Of a DNA stretch of 64,000 nt, positions 25,547-37,471 are shown piece after piece (position 1 is the stretch's first letter; every line of letters begins with the position of its first letter). The position numbers were made by a program, and so were the translations under genes. Below the pieces are notes generated by a model, which was given only the letters and a program-made list of their open reading frames with translations, did not search any database and was not told the DNA's origin. Origin of the DNA: Jackrogersella multiformis (taxonomy: Eukaryota > Ascomycota > Sordariomycetes > Xylariales > Hypoxylaceae); contig CADCXD010000002.1 in the NCBI GenBank assembly GCA_902806575.1, positions 3,038,001 through 3,102,000 on the forward strand, given 5' to 3'.

Positions 25547-25564
25547 TACCTAGGTACCTAGGTA
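25547..25564. repeat. Perfect 18-bp palindrome of TACCTAGG units
   Basis: Same sequence as 21105-21122, flanked by further GGTACC and TAGGTA units. Confidence 0.9.
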
Positions 25565-26433
25565 GGTACCAAGTCCCGAGGTCCTACTTCTATCACAAAT
25601 ACCTTCGAGAAAGACTTTTATAATATGAAATCGGTAAGAAGCAGGAGAGAAATATTTTCTTATTCAAGTACACAAGTTAAATTATTGTAAGTCGTCTCAG
25701 CTTACTATTCAACTTATGAGGCAAGTAAGATCCCTTGGTCTCTCACCATTGCCATCTTGGGACATGAATTACCCAGCCCATGGTAATAGAGACAAGGAAT
25801 ACCGATAGATTCCAATGAAATCATCCACATGTAAGTGATTCACGCATATTTACCTCGACGCATTGAACCCTGTAAGATTACTGCCCCGTGGTCAAAACAA
25901 TACCTACTAGGAAACTAGCAACGCAGTTCTCCTCGGACCGTTCTCCTAAGAACGCTACCAAATCTGCATCTGATAGCCACTTCTCACTTCTCACTTCTCA
26001 CATCCAATAATATACTGGTCCTGCTGCATCTTTTTCAACACTCCATCTGCATCACTGTTCCTTCGGCACAGACAAGAAGGGATTTTCTATCCCTCCACTT
26101 ATTTGCTCAAGTTCCGTCGCTCTAGACGAATAGTTGTGACACCAAATAAATATTCGTCGCTATAATACACGTCAGTGGCATCCATACCTCGAAGAGAATA
26201 AAGATAAGACACAGCAAATTGCACACTCTCGTCCGATCGGATATATTCCCGAAGCTCCGACGGTGTACGAGGCAAACAAATTCCAAGGCCCTACATAGCT
26301 TCTGGGTAGACACGCATATTTTGTTTATCACATTCTTCCCTCCTTGCCTCCCTTGTCCCCCTGTCCATGTCAACCAATCCCGCAAGTGCAACTCGACCAC
26401 CATACCACCACAGACAACACCACGGCCGCCACA

Positions 26434-27825
26434 ATGGTTCACCAAACAGAGAATCACCAAGCGCCTGTGAGCGACTCGGAGGACATCACGGTATCCAACA
26501 GCAGCTTCGTAGCTGCGAGTGAGAAGGTTGGCGGCGCGAACGAGAAAAGTGAGATCCCCGGCGAAGAAGTCGAGAATGCACCACCCGCGGCCCCGGAGCC
26601 TCCGAGGGCGGGTCCTCCGCCGCCTCCGAATGGTGGCCTCGTCGCCTGGCTCCACGTCGTCGGCGGCTTCATGCTGTTCTTCAACACCTGGGGTATACTA
26701 AACGCCTTCGGTGTCTTCCAAACCTACTACGAAGGGGGCACGCTTTTCCAACGATCATCGTCGGATATCTCGTGGATCGGGTCGATTCAATCGTTTATGG
26801 TGCTGCTCGGCGGTGTCTTTGCCGGCCCGATCTACGACAGAGGATACCTGCGGCACCTGCTGATCGCCGGCAGCTTCGGTATCGTGTTCGGACACATGAT
26901 GCTTAGCCTCTGCACGCAATATTGGGAAGTGGTCCTCGCCCAAGGTCTCTGCGTTGGGCTGGGAGCAGGTATGCTGTTCGTGCCTTGCGTCTCCATCATC
27001 CCCACCTACTTCAGCACCAAGCTCGGCCTTGCCGTCGGCCTAGCGTCGGCTGGTTCGTCCGTCGGTGGTGTCATCTACCCGATCGTCCTGTACCAGCTTA
27101 TAGACAAAGTCGGGTTCGCCTGGTCGGTCCGCGTCATGGGATTCCTCGCCCTCGCGACCCTAACAATTCCCATCGCGGTCATGAGAATGCGATTCAAGGC
27201 CCCGAAGGCCAGATCCATGGTCGACTGGACTGCCTTCACCGATATCCCCTACATGGCATTCACCATCACCACCTTTTTCGGCTTCATGGGTCTTAGCATC
27301 CTAATCTTCTATATCTCATACTACCCTCAAGAGCAAGGACTCACCGACGAGGCGCTCTCTTTCTACATGGTTCCCATCTTCAACGCCGCATCCTGCTTCG
27401 GCCGAGTCCTCCCCAACGCCTTGTCTGACAAGATCGGCCCGTTCAACGTTGTCGCGCCGTGCGCGCTGATTACCGGTATTTTGATGCTCTGCTTCATGGC
27501 GTCCCACTCTACAGGGTCGGTGATTACGATTGCTGTCCTCGCCGGTTTCTTCAGCGGCGTGTTCATCGCCATGCCCCCCGTCTGCTTCTTCCCCCTGACT
27601 AAGGACAAGTCGAAGCTCGGAACCAGAATAGGTATGGGCTTCGGTATTATCGCCTTGGGCTTGCTAGCCGGTGGCCCGTCAGCTGGTGCCATACTCGGCA
27701 ATAACAAGCCGCTGAACTGGTACGGCTTATGGGGATTTGGCGGAGGCATGGCCACCCTGTCAGGCTTCTTATATTTTGCACTAAGAATATACCGCTCCGG
27801 CTTCGCATTGGCCATCAAGGCGTGA
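26434..27825 (+). CDS. MFS transporter, monocarboxylate (MCT/MCH) type
   Basis: Single-exon integral membrane protein of 463 residues. The first 64 or so residues are hydrophilic and acidic, ending in a proline stretch (PPRAGPPPPPNGG). GGLVAWLHVVGGFMLFFNTW opens the first of about 12 membrane spans. NAFGVFQTYY and the pattern WIGSIQSFMVLLGGVFAGPIYDRGY are characteristic of fungal monocarboxylate-porter homologues, which take up or export small organic acids and, in several metabolite clusters, pathway intermediates. Start: the ATG at 26434 lies in a good context (CCACAATGG); the open frame extends 30 codons upstream but without membrane or domain signal. It probably sits in the plasma membrane. 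Its substrate is unknown, and a link to the polyketide genes rests only on neighbourhood. Confidence 0.92.
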   Translation: MVHQTENHQAPVSDSEDITVSNSSFVAASEKVGGANEKSEIPGEEVENAPPAAPEPPRAGPPPPPNGGLVAWLHVVGGFMLFFNTWGILNAFGVFQTYYEGGTLFQRSSSDISWIGSIQSFMVLLGGVFAGPIYDRGYLRHLLIAGSFGIVFGHMMLSLCTQYWEVVLAQGLCVGLGAGMLFVPCVSIIPTYFSTKLGLAVGLASAGSSVGGVIYPIVLYQLIDKVGFAWSVRVMGFLALATLTIPIAVMRMRFKAPKARSMVDWTAFTDIPYMAFTITTFFGFMGLSILIFYISYYPQEQGLTDEALSFYMVPIFNAASCFGRVLPNALSDKIGPFNVVAPCALITGILMLCFMASHSTGSVITIAVLAGFFSGVFIAMPPVCFFPLTKDKSKLGTRIGMGFGIIALGLLAGGPSAGAILGNNKPLNWYGLWGFGGGMATLSGFLYFALRIYRSGFALAIKA

Positions 27826-28730
27826 TTGCCAGTCCATACTTCATTCCCACTACACACCTACACGCCATGTATAGAACCCTTGATTGCGTTTCCCGATACC
27901 GAAGGCAAATTGCAAGGTGCCATCGTATGAGGACAGGGGTTAGCCGGATATTCTCACGATCACTGTATTAGGGCTGGAGTTAGCAGGCAGATACCCAAAC
28001 AAAGGGGTACTAGGAAGAGCCTCTGTCGGGCTCGCAGGCTTCCGCAGCATACAGTTTATAGATCAGGGAGGCTAATGGCATGAGCTTGGCATGAGCTTGG
28101 TATGAGCTACACAAAACTTCGTTTCTTTAGACACTCGTTGCATCATAGTAGACTTTAAAAGGCCTATTGGTCACTTAATTTGAAACCTCACCAATCTCAT
28201 CAATTGCATAAATGTCCCATTGTGTTTGACCATCACTCGTGCTCTTAGTCTTATTATACATTTACTTTCCGACAGCAAGTGGAGGTAGATCCCTCCAGAT
28301 TAAACCTCAACGCAACGACCGGCCGATTACAACTGGGGATGGATGGTACAATAGCAACATGGCACTTCTATGTAACTTGCTATTCATAATTTTAATAGAG
28401 TAAGGACAACAACATCGAGTTTCAATAGTAATGTGCTATTCATCAAATTTGTCGCCAGTAATGCCAATGCTATTATCAACTAAGATGCCTACCTAGGTAA
28501 GTATCCATGCAATTAACTTTGAACTGCTAGACTTAAAATCCCTATAACAAGCATGAAGCCGGTTTTAGCCTAGATCATATATCCCAAGACCCACTCTAAG
28601 ATTTAGTCCTGTTTATAAGAGCTATTCAAAACCAAGTTTTAAGATCCCCCAACAAGTATTCCTATATTGCACCAAACCCTAGGGCTACTCGAACCCTTCG
28701 ATGAATGAATGCATAGATGCCGTTACCACC
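27826..28730. other. Intergenic between convergent genes
   Basis: About 0.9 kb of AT-leaning DNA. It holds a short direct repeat of GCATGAGCTTG near 28079-28107 and one CTACCTAGGTA motif near 28490. No gene seen. Confidence 0.5.
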
Positions 28731-29060
28731 TCATAGAGGCTTCCTCACGGCACACTTGAACGGAGTGACAGTGACTCGGTCGAGGTCCCAGACACCAATT
28801 TTGGCGTAGATGTCGTTTGCGACTATAGCGCGTACATCCGCCTCCGAGCTTGCGCGTACTAGCCACACGCTGCCGTTGACAGGGAGGCCTTCGCTGGCGG
28901 TTTTAGGATGAGATGTCAAGGTCGGTCCCGACATGACGATAGTGTCGTTTTTAACCAAGTCCTTCAGGCCGGTCATGTGAGCCTGGATATTGCTCAGACG
29001 GGTTGCCAAAACGTCTGGCCTGTCTGGGATTTGTACGAGGAAGTCGTTTAGCTGTGACAT
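28731..29060 (-). CDS. YCII-domain small protein
   Basis: Single exon, 109 residues, the usual size of stand-alone YCII proteins, which fold as a dimeric alpha/beta barrel. Family features visible are the start FLVQIPDRPDVLATRLSNIQ, the central histidine region (AHMTGLKDLV), NGSVWLVRASSEADVRAIVANDIYAKIGVWD and a C-terminal VTVTPFKCAV strand. The biochemical role of fungal YCII proteins is mostly unknown. Several natural-product clusters contain one, and related dimeric alpha/beta barrel proteins can act as cyclases or dehydratases. It lies between the MFS gene and the 2-oxoglutarate oxygenase. A helper role on a reactive polyketide intermediate is possible but is only inference. Confidence 0.85.
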   Translation of the reverse strand: MSQLNDFLVQIPDRPDVLATRLSNIQAHMTGLKDLVKNDTIVMSGPTLTSHPKTASEGLPVNGSVWLVRASSEADVRAIVANDIYAKIGVWDLDRVTVTPFKCAVRKPL

Positions 29061-30346
29061 GATGATGACTTTTGGGACTGGTCTTGTTGTTATGTTGTGG
29101 AGTAAAGAGCTGTGGAATAAGAGTTAATTTGGCGGAATGGGTCGTCTTGGATATATACGCTATGAGGTACCTTGGTGGCTATAGTTGAGTGATAGTGTGA
29201 TGTGTCCGTCTTGGGTATTCTAGATACTAAGCACAATTATCTAGATGGTAGGATGGGTCTAGGATTCAGTATTGAGAACTATATTACTAGGTTAGAGCAG
29301 AATAATAGACATAACTTGAATCGCTACAAACAGCTACTGCATCTCTGGATTTCTTTTTCCGTGTCAGCCATGGAGAAATATTAGACATCCATACATCATC
29401 GCTCGGGCTATGTTCCGTATGCCGATGTGCCTGCTGTAGGTTCTTCCCGTTTGTCTTAGCCGAGACTCAGCCACCGGCGGGTCGAATCTCATTAAATCCT
29501 TTGTCCGCAATCCGCGTCGCGTTAACTAAGCAAAAGTAGCGGGGAAAGGACCGATACCAGAGGGATGAATATTTGGATGGCGCCAGATTATCCTTATCTC
29601 CTTTTTTTCGCATATAGCTTGCCGTCGCACCACCGGATGACAAGAGGCTTACCTCCTTTCCCGACGTGTCAGGTTTGTCTCGATTCCTATTCTATCGCTG
29701 CGTTCCTGCGGCGGGTTGGAATTGGCCACTAACCGCATGGGATTCGAGCCGGAGATAAGAACTAACATTTTAAACAAGGTAAAAGGGGAAGGTCTGGGTT
29801 GTGTGCAAATCGCGATGTAGTGGACTCGGTACGGAGTTTCTCCCTCTATCCGCTGAAGAGCTGACACAACAACTTCACCTAGCCGAACTATTGGCGGTGG
29901 CTGTCAGCACGGAGTAACAAATTTCTTTTTTTCCTAACAGCTGCTAATGCTGTGCTACTGAGGATACATGGTACTATACTCGTAAGATGTACACCTTCCT
30001 CTCCACAATGTAAGTCGGCTTGGAGTTTCTAGACTACCAGGCAAGGCAGGAATGCCATCATACCATGCCATAGCTTAAGGCGCAGTTGTACCTGGAGTTT
30101 CTCTTACAACGTGTCGAACCACTGTGCTGGTATCAGGCGCTTTGCGGTAGAATCTCCCTGTTTAGTCAGCAGATCATCATTGTAATAAGAATAAGTCAAG
30201 TTGTCTTCGATAAGGACCATTTTCGCGAATAACTATAGGGAGTTTATAGCGCAGGCAGTAGTTAAGTTAATACCACGTCGTCAATTCCAGTTGATGATAT
30301 AACGATAGATACACAACCGATACCATCAGTCAAAATAGGGAACAGA
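29061..30346. other. Divergent intergenic region
   Basis: 1.3 kb between the YCII gene and the oxygenase, transcribed apart, so both promoters should be here. Short open frames (29202-29384, 29649-29867) have no domain. No repeat or regulatory motif could be assigned. Confidence 0.45.
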
Positions 30347-31498
30347 ATGGGCAGCATCGAGAAGATCCCCGAGACGGCACCGGATGCCATCCCGACTGTG
30401 GATATCAGCGCCTTCACTGACCCTAATTCCTCGGAGGAGGCTAAGCGCGCCGTTGTCGATGCTGTGCGACATGCCTGCACGAAATATGGATTCTTCTACC
30501 TCGCCGGCCACGGCGTGAGCGAGGAGAAGCGCAAAGGCATCTTCGACTGCGCTAGGAAGTTTTTCGAACTCCCTATGGAGGAACGCATGGACGTCTGGAT
30601 TGGCAAATCCGTAGGCAAGTCATTCCGTGGCTACGAGCCCCCTGGAATCCAGACTCACCAGGAGGGTCTCCTGCCTGACATCAAGGAGGTGAGTAAACGA
30701 TTACCTTGCACTACAATAAATAGGGGCCGGTAAAATGAGTAAGAAATGAATGCTAACATGAAGACGCTTCTTCCTAGTGCTTCATCATCGGCCATGAAGT
30801 CCCAGCCGATGACCCAGAGTCTGGTACTTTCTCGACCGGCCCTAACCTATGGCCCAAGAACCTCAAGGACGAGGAGTTCCGAACACCCATCATGGAGTAC
30901 CAAGCTACCATGCTTGCCACCTCCAAGGTGCTTCTGAAGCTCCTCGCCCGCGGTCTTCCTAAGGCTTGGGGACACCCCCCCGACGTTATGGACGATTTCG
31001 CCGTCAACCCGTCCATGCCCATGAGACTGCTGCACTACGCACCTCAGGAGGTCCTTGACGAGCGCCAATTCGGTGGTATGTTTCCTTTTCTCCCTTTTCT
31101 CCCTTTTCTCTCGTATGCATAACTAACGAGAAGTAGTGGGTGACCACACCGACTTCGGCGGCATCACCATTCTGCTGCAGGAAATGAACACCAAGGGTCT
31201 CGAAGTGTGGTACCCGCCCACCGAGACATGGATCCCGGTGCCTCCTAAGGAGAACACCTACGTGATCAACATGGGCGACATGATGCAGAAGTGGACCGCT
31301 GGATACTACCGCAGCGCCCGCCACCGGGTCATTACCTCTGGTACCAACCACCGCTACTCCGTACCTTGGTTCCTGAACGGTCAGCTCAAGCTCAAGTGCG
31401 ACGCCCTCGACGGTTCTGGCGTCGAGACCATCGTCGGCGAGCACATCCGTGGACGTCTCATTGCTACCATGCCTGAGGCTGGCAAGGCCCTCAGATAG
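30347..31498 (+). CDS. 2-oxoglutarate/Fe(II)-dependent oxygenase (isopenicillin N synthase-like; CitB/TropC-like family)
   Basis: Non-haem iron oxygenase of 333 residues in three exons: 30347-30688, 30778-31075 and 31137-31498. The N-terminal DIOX_N segment shows IPTVDISAF and TKYGFFYLAGHGVSEE. The catalytic core binds iron with His217 and Asp219 (GDHTDFG) and His276 (ARHRVI). The 2-oxoglutarate anchor is Arg286-x-Ser288 (HRYSVPW). The motif order FRGYEPP, LLPDIKE, GPNLWP, RLLHY resembles fungal polyketide-tailoring enzymes such as CitB (citrinin) and TropC (tropolone), judged from memory rather than by alignment. Such enzymes hydroxylate the aryl methyl group or trigger ring expansion after a TropB-like monooxygenase has acted. 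A TropB-like gene lies 23 kb away; whether the two act together is inference. Plant-type or unrelated hydroxylation roles remain possible. Confidence 0.92.
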
Positions 31499-34400
31499 AT
31501 CCATCGCAACAAAGAGTGTTCCGGATCTAAAGGAATACAGTGGAATACTCTTGCTATATGCGCGCAAGCGTCTGTGTGTAATTAGTTGTAGATTGCCAAG
31601 CGGAGAGAATTGTCGTTAGGGTTAATATCCTATTGTAGACACATTCTTTCCGCAACTTTCATTTATAGAGCTCGAAGCTAGTAGCTCAATATATTTATAA
31701 AAACCATGCTCTTTTGACTTCTTATTAGATTACTTCTATTTAATGATATATTGCTCGCGAGGTCCGTTTGTTTTGAAAAGAGAAACTCGACTGGCTTGCT
31801 GTCCCAGTGTAACTCGGTCTACATTAACCTTAGTGAAAATGAAACTATTTAACTATGTAGATTCCGTGAATGCCTAACAACATAGAAAAGGAGAGTGTAT
31901 GAACTGAGCTCCGAATAATCAAATACCTACCTAACGCATGAAGATCAAATTTGTCGTTAAAATATTAATTGAAAAGTACGGGTATTGTTTTTTCTCCTTC
32001 TGTAGAATATGTGGGAGTGGGTGTGTTTATGAATCTGGCCAGCCATTCTACCTTAGAAGGCATACTGCCCTATCCAAGTAGGTTTATCACTGAATGATTC
32101 TTATATTTGTTATAGGCATCATAGAAATATTAATATAATCCTCGATAATCGTAATTATGAATATAGGCAGTTAGGAATATTACAGTTTCTACAGATATTT
32201 CAATCCGTTGTTAAGTTAGATCATTGTTAAAGACGCTCCCTTCATAGCCGCTTTATAATACCACCTAGTCATCATACAATTCTCGTACACCATTCTCTTA
32301 AGTAAGTTAAACATTCTTGAATCTTCTTTGGCTTAAAGGAATGCCTTTTGTAACTTTATGATTATGAGAATTATATTTATTTCATAACATGTGATGTGCC
32401 TCGCTTCGGTTCCCGTATCTCCTCGGCGAGCGATGGAGACATCGTATATCCGACCACCATGTTACATAATTTGCACTCTATATTTACCTACTTAGATACC
32501 TCCCATTAAGATGCCCATTAAGATACCCATTAAAGCGACTAACACGAACCCACGCAAAACAACTAACCCCTCGTGTCCATTTTATCTGCGAGACTTCTTC
32601 AACCCTAATTTCAAGTCCTTATAATTGCCTGTGATCAACTATAACTCATCAACTCCCACAGGATATTAAGGGCACCGACTGACTGAAAATTTGTGTTGCC
32701 ACGGGGAGAGAAAATTCATCAAGTAAAGAATATAAAGTCCGACTTTTGGTACCATTCCTTGGTGATGCTTACGTACTCTACCAATAGCTGTGAGCTCAGG
32801 AGAATCGTTGCATAGGGCAGGTCTTGGCAGTATCTAACATTGGTCACCTGTGATTACCCAATGATGGGTAAGCATAGGTCTATTTATATAGATATGCTAG
32901 ATCTAATCTGCATGCAGTTAACCTTAAACTCGCAGTGCAGTTCGTTATTAGCATCCCACGCCGCGGGGACCAGTACATATGCAGCCTCTCTCGTCCACGG
33001 GCCGCGTCCTTCGCTCACGGTGCGTGGATACTTACACGAGGATGTTTCCTTCATGTAGCCACCATGTAACCACACCTCCGCGCGGATCGTTCATGCGGAC
33101 TCCAAGTTTTCATCGGGTGTAACGAACTACACATCGCCGCTAATCTACCTGGCCGCTCATACTTACCCGTCCCTACACACCTTCACATGCATGAGAGCAG
33201 GGAGAGGCCTGGATAGCTTATAACACGTGGTGACAAGGAAGTCTTCCCGGTAATAAAGTAGGTAGTCGACGCATCATACTTACCGACTTAGGTGATCGGC
33301 CCCCTTAACCGGCGGATGCTGGTTAGCGTATAGAACGAGGCAACCCCTTTTCCCACTCCCCCTTCCCCCTTGTATAACCTACATAGTCCCTGTTTTATCT
33401 TAAGCGCACACAAGGTGTGGTTCTAAATAATCTAACAGACATGATTTATTATCCATAGAGGCATACAACTCAGATTACCTAAGTCTTAACGACAACAACG
33501 CCACCACCCCCTTTGTGCAACAACTAGGTACACAAATAATACACCCCAAGCCTAGATATTTTACTTAGGCTGGCTTACTAATATACGCAAATTCCCATGT
33601 CTGGATCAGTTCGTGAACATGAACTTATGCTGTCTTGTCTATATATAGGTAGGCACATACGTACCACGCTATAACCTAGGCCGGTCACTGATGCGAATCC
33701 AGAAAGCGAACCACTGCGGATAATTACCTTATTGGATAATCGCCAGATAGGTTTTAACACACATGGTTGGAAGAAGCGGGGATACAGATTGCCTAAGAAG
33801 AGAAGTAGTAGGGGTTGTTTACCTCACTTGATACGTGCACATTCGCTTTGGGTAGGCACCAGGTATTATGAGAGGTTATTTAAATTCTGAATCACCACGT
33901 TGATAATACGATACGAACCCCTTTAAGGTTTTCTGGTAAACAGTTACGTATCTGTAGTAATTATAGTTAAATCAGCCATATATTTATGCTTAATATAATA
34001 ACACCGCTATTAGAAGGTAAAATTGATGACTGTTTAGATACGTATTATCTTGGGAATTTGAATTTCCTCAAAGTCGACGACATAATAGTAAAACAAATTA
34101 ACAAGACCTCGTCTTTAAAGCAATAGCATCACTCCAATGAAAGCTATTAATTCACATAATAGACGAATTTGCGTGTAAACGGAAATAGGGGGTTCCTAAG
34201 CTAACAAGAATACAAGCATCCTTGTTATAGAAACCACCCCTTAACCTAAGGCACTTAGGTATGTTATATTCTCTGGAGTAATAAGGGGAACTGGATGTAG
34301 CTATTCCTTAGCTTAAACAAGTAAAAAATAAGTCAAAGCAAAAATAATGCCCGTATCACATATCACGTACCTTCATCTCCTTTCAAACTCTCCCAAGATC

Positions 34401-34687
34401 TAACTTCGATAGTTTAGTTACGTATTCTTTAAAATAATAGAGCGGAAAGCCCTCATTCTAAGCTCGCTAGCCTTAACACTCTATGTTACATCTAGCGTAT
34501 GCTTTCGAGTGTAATCGCTAAAAGCATGGTGTTCTAACGCTCATTTATAACCCCTTACCCGCCTGACCCCGCCGTCGACTTCGGGGATGCCGTATAATTG
34601 TGTAGGTGTAGCACCCACTATCACCACCACCATTAGCGGTTATCGCCTTCCATGTGCTCTTATTTCCCTCTATACCGGTCTAGTTCT
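31499..34687. other. Intergenic, no gene recognised
   Basis: 3.2 kb with a clearly AT-rich core (31.6-32.4 kb and 33.8-34.3 kb). Open frames at 32840-33058 and 33578-33760 are short and featureless. It separates the left polyketide region from the housekeeping pair. Confidence 0.5.
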
Positions 34688-37471
34688 CTACTTCCCACCT
34701 ATCTCCTCTAGACAGTTCATCACGATGCCTACTGCCTCGTTGACGACCTCGTCCCCGCGCCGCCACGTGTATAGCGCGACGCCGCGGCGGTCTAGAGTCT
34801 CGTGCGCCCGTTGAAGGCGGCGGCGCCACAGGTCCAGCTTTTTATTAACCGCCGGTGGCGTCTGACCCCCGCTTGCATTGCTGTAACTGCTGCTATACGT
34901 GTTGGAAGTGGCAAGAGGCAGGGGCTCGAACTCGCTCTCCGGGTCCGTGGTCCGCCGGCGAATTAATCTATCGCTAGCTGCCGCAGGGCGCGGGGTAGAG
35001 CTTGATCTAGGTATGGTGCTCGACGGCGTGAGTCTCCGCCGGGGAGGAGGTGGCGGCGGCGGTGGGAGAATGCCTTTTGTTGAGCTGAGGGAACTTGTGC
35101 TGCTGGTGGCGGTGGTGGTTTGGTCATTATTCCGGGTCTTTTCTAATTGTAATTGCCTGTTTCTATCTGCTTGATCAGTCGGCCTCTGCATCTGAGCTAG
35201 CGGGCTTGGCGTAAGTGCCCTGCTGATATTGCTTGGCTGATTAGGCTTGCGCGGCGCCGGTGGTGGGGGTTTCTTGGTGAAGCCGTCTTCGCTCCGGTCG
35301 GTAGTAAGTATAGGAGCGGCTGGCGAGCTCTGCAGGGTTCTTGGTTTTGCCGGCTTGGGAGGTGGAGGCTTTTGTGCTAGTAGATCCGTCGGGTTTGTAC
35401 GTTTTGCTAGTATCTTCGAGTCCGATTGAACTCTTCGGACCGGGTCCAGCTCGACTCTTTCTCGGTCTCCTGATAAATCAATCAAATCGTCTGCTACGGC
35501 GGGCTTGTCGGCCGGGTTCAAAAGAGTATCTAATCGGGGAGGCAGCAGTGGTCTCCTAGGGGAAGCATCGTTCTGGCTGACACCACTACCTTCGGAAACT
35601 CTCTGGTCGAGTTGAAGATCTGGGATATTTCGCGGGGTCCTAGAATCAAAGTAACCCGTCTGCTCAGGGGTCGTAACATCACGAATGAAGATAGCCGCGA
35701 CCCTCCCCGGATTCGCAACCGCTAACTCCGTATATACCTCAAGATCGGCCTCTCCGCTATCCCCGACTAACAAAAACTTCCTCTCAGGAAAGTCCTTCAT
35801 GATCCTCTCGAGCGTGTCCTTCTTGCGCTCAGCCACGGGCTCGAAGATCCCCTGGAACATGCCGGTGTAGTGCTTAAGGTGCAAGGAGCCCGGAGGTAGG
35901 CCCGAAAGCTTGAAAAAGGTGGCCAATACCGGATACAACTGCCACGGGCTGTTAGAGCAGTAGTGGATGCGCACGCCGAGGTCGTGTAAAGCATTATACC
36001 AGTCCCGGACGCCGTCGACTGTCACGTCGTCCAGCTCGCGCACGAACGTGTTTCTAAAGATCTCCTTGGCGCCCAGCGCAATGTTGGATCGCTTGATGGT
36101 GTCGTCGATGTCGCTGATCAGGCTGACGCCCCTCGGCTCGATGATCTGCACCGGCTCCGTGCATGACAGGTCCTCGTTCGCCAGCACGCGGACGTGCGTG
36201 GGTACGAAGTCGAGAGCTGCCCTGATTACGAAATGTCCCGAGTCGTTTGTGTTCACGGTACGTGACTGCGATTGCGATTCGTTGTAAAAGAACAGCGTGA
36301 TGGGCACCTGGACCAACGGCGTCGTCAGAAAAGGCGCGACACGAGCCATCAAGTTCGCGTTCGCGACTGCGAGCTCTGCTTCTGTAAGCTCGGTTCCTCC
36401 CGCCGTGTCTGCGCGGGCGCGGAGGACAGGAGACGACGGCGCGGAGAGCGGTCGTCTGTATCCTTCGCTGTCGGAATTTTCGTCCCTCGGGCGTTCGCTA
36501 TAGCTTCCTTTCTCTGCGGCTTTCTCCTCGGCGCGGCCTCTGCGCTCGATCTCCTTAGCTTCTCGCGCAATTCTTTCCTGGTCACGTTCCTCCTCGTGCT
36601 GCTGGTGTATTCCTGCAGTAGGTGACGAGCCGGCCTGTTGCGCTGTCGGAGCTGGTATGCCGCTCAAGTGCCTCGCCAGACCAATCAACACTCGGTTACG
36701 ACGCGTCATCGGCCCCCTGTGAGGGTTGTATATCCAGCCCCGAACGTCCACGTCCACGATAGCCTTTTCGTCTTCGTGCCGCGACCACTCGTTCCTCCAG
36801 AATTCCTGCTCATTCATACTCACAGTCGAGGTATGAGGAGGTCCTCCCGGGGTTTCAAACTGTCTCGGCTGACTCTTGACGTGTCTCTTCGCGTACGACG
36901 GAAATAAGACCATCTGCTCGTTTCCCTTCGTCACAATTGCCACGTGAGGGAAAGACCCCGGTATTGTAACCCTGGATATATCTGATGTATCCATCCCTCC
37001 CACCCTCGTCTGGTTATACGACTCTCTGATCTCGTTGACAGCCGTGGCGCCGGCTCTGTACATATTACCCGCCATAGCCGCGAGCCTCCTCCTCCTCGTA
37101 CCTCGTTCGCGGCCGCCATCGGCGCCGTAGTTCCCGCTACCTACCCCATGTTCAGGCATAGAGCTCATCTTTCCCGCGATAGCCCCGGACCCATCCTTTG
37201 TACCCTTAGTGTTAGGAGCTGACAGGCCGAGGAGCAGCCGTCGCGCGTGGTCGACGAGACGCGACTCCTCGCGGCGACGGCGCTGGCGATCAAGGATGAA
37301 TCGGTATATGCGACTCTGGATGCGGTGTTTGTAGTAAGGAAATGTATCGAGGTGGAAATTGATGAGGCGCTCTCGGTAATGTTCGCGTAGACGTGGGAAT
37401 AAGTACTGCAGGAGGGTCTGCTTATGATGGGGATGAGGCCGCGGGTTTAGCAATCGACGAGGAGGAGCCAC
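34688..37471 (-). CDS. APP1: App1-type phosphatidate phosphatase (DUF2183)
   Basis: Single-exon gene of 927 residues. The catalytic domain spans about 370-620 and carries the HAD-like metal-binding signature DIDDTIK at 454-460, followed by HYCSNSPWQLYPVL and KFLLVGDSGEADLEVY. This is the pattern of yeast App1, a Mg2+-dependent phosphatidate phosphatase of cortical actin patches. The N-terminal 100 residues are strongly basic with a Tyr/Arg-rich helix pattern. The C-terminal third is low-complexity and proline-rich (KKPPPPAPRKP, PPPPPPPPRRR), as expected of a protein that binds SH3-containing endocytic partners. The frame has no sign of introns or damage. This conserved gene is not expected to belong to either polyketide cluster, so it helps mark cluster limits. 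Confidence 0.93.
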   Translation of the reverse strand: MAPPRRLLNPRPHPHHKQTLLQYLFPRLREHYRERLINFHLDTFPYYKHRIQSRIYRFILDRQRRRREESRLVDHARRLLLGLSAPNTKGTKDGSGAIAGKMSSMPEHGVGSGNYGADGGRERGTRRRRLAAMAGNMYRAGATAVNEIRESYNQTRVGGMDTSDISRVTIPGSFPHVAIVTKGNEQMVLFPSYAKRHVKSQPRQFETPGGPPHTSTVSMNEQEFWRNEWSRHEDEKAIVDVDVRGWIYNPHRGPMTRRNRVLIGLARHLSGIPAPTAQQAGSSPTAGIHQQHEEERDQERIAREAKEIERRGRAEEKAAEKGSYSERPRDENSDSEGYRRPLSAPSSPVLRARADTAGGTELTEAELAVANANLMARVAPFLTTPLVQVPITLFFYNESQSQSRTVNTNDSGHFVIRAALDFVPTHVRVLANEDLSCTEPVQIIEPRGVSLISDIDDTIKRSNIALGAKEIFRNTFVRELDDVTVDGVRDWYNALHDLGVRIHYCSNSPWQLYPVLATFFKLSGLPPGSLHLKHYTGMFQGIFEPVAERKKDTLERIMKDFPERKFLLVGDSGEADLEVYTELAVANPGRVAAIFIRDVTTPEQTGYFDSRTPRNIPDLQLDQRVSEGSGVSQNDASPRRPLLPPRLDTLLNPADKPAVADDLIDLSGDRERVELDPVRRVQSDSKILAKRTNPTDLLAQKPPPPKPAKPRTLQSSPAAPILTTDRSEDGFTKKPPPPAPRKPNQPSNISRALTPSPLAQMQRPTDQADRNRQLQLEKTRNNDQTTTATSSTSSLSSTKGILPPPPPPPPRRRLTPSSTIPRSSSTPRPAAASDRLIRRRTTDPESEFEPLPLATSNTYSSSYSNASGGQTPPAVNKKLDLWRRRLQRAHETLDRRGVALYTWRRGDEVVNEAVGIVMNCLEEIGGK

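Larger units (their letters stand above)
24584..26433. other. Divergent intergenic region with long palindromes
   Basis: 1.85 kb between the reductase and the MFS gene, which are transcribed apart. It contains the longest perfect palindrome noted in the window (25331-25358) and a related one at 25547-25564. CT-rich DNA at 25976-26110 and 26340-26430 probably belongs to the transporter promoter or leader. No coding region seen. Confidence 0.5.

Noticed and set aside
25331..25564. TACC/GGTA array considered as a CRISPR-like or telomere-like repeat
   Set aside because: The units are palindromic and irregularly spaced without unique spacers, and the motif is not a fungal telomere repeat.
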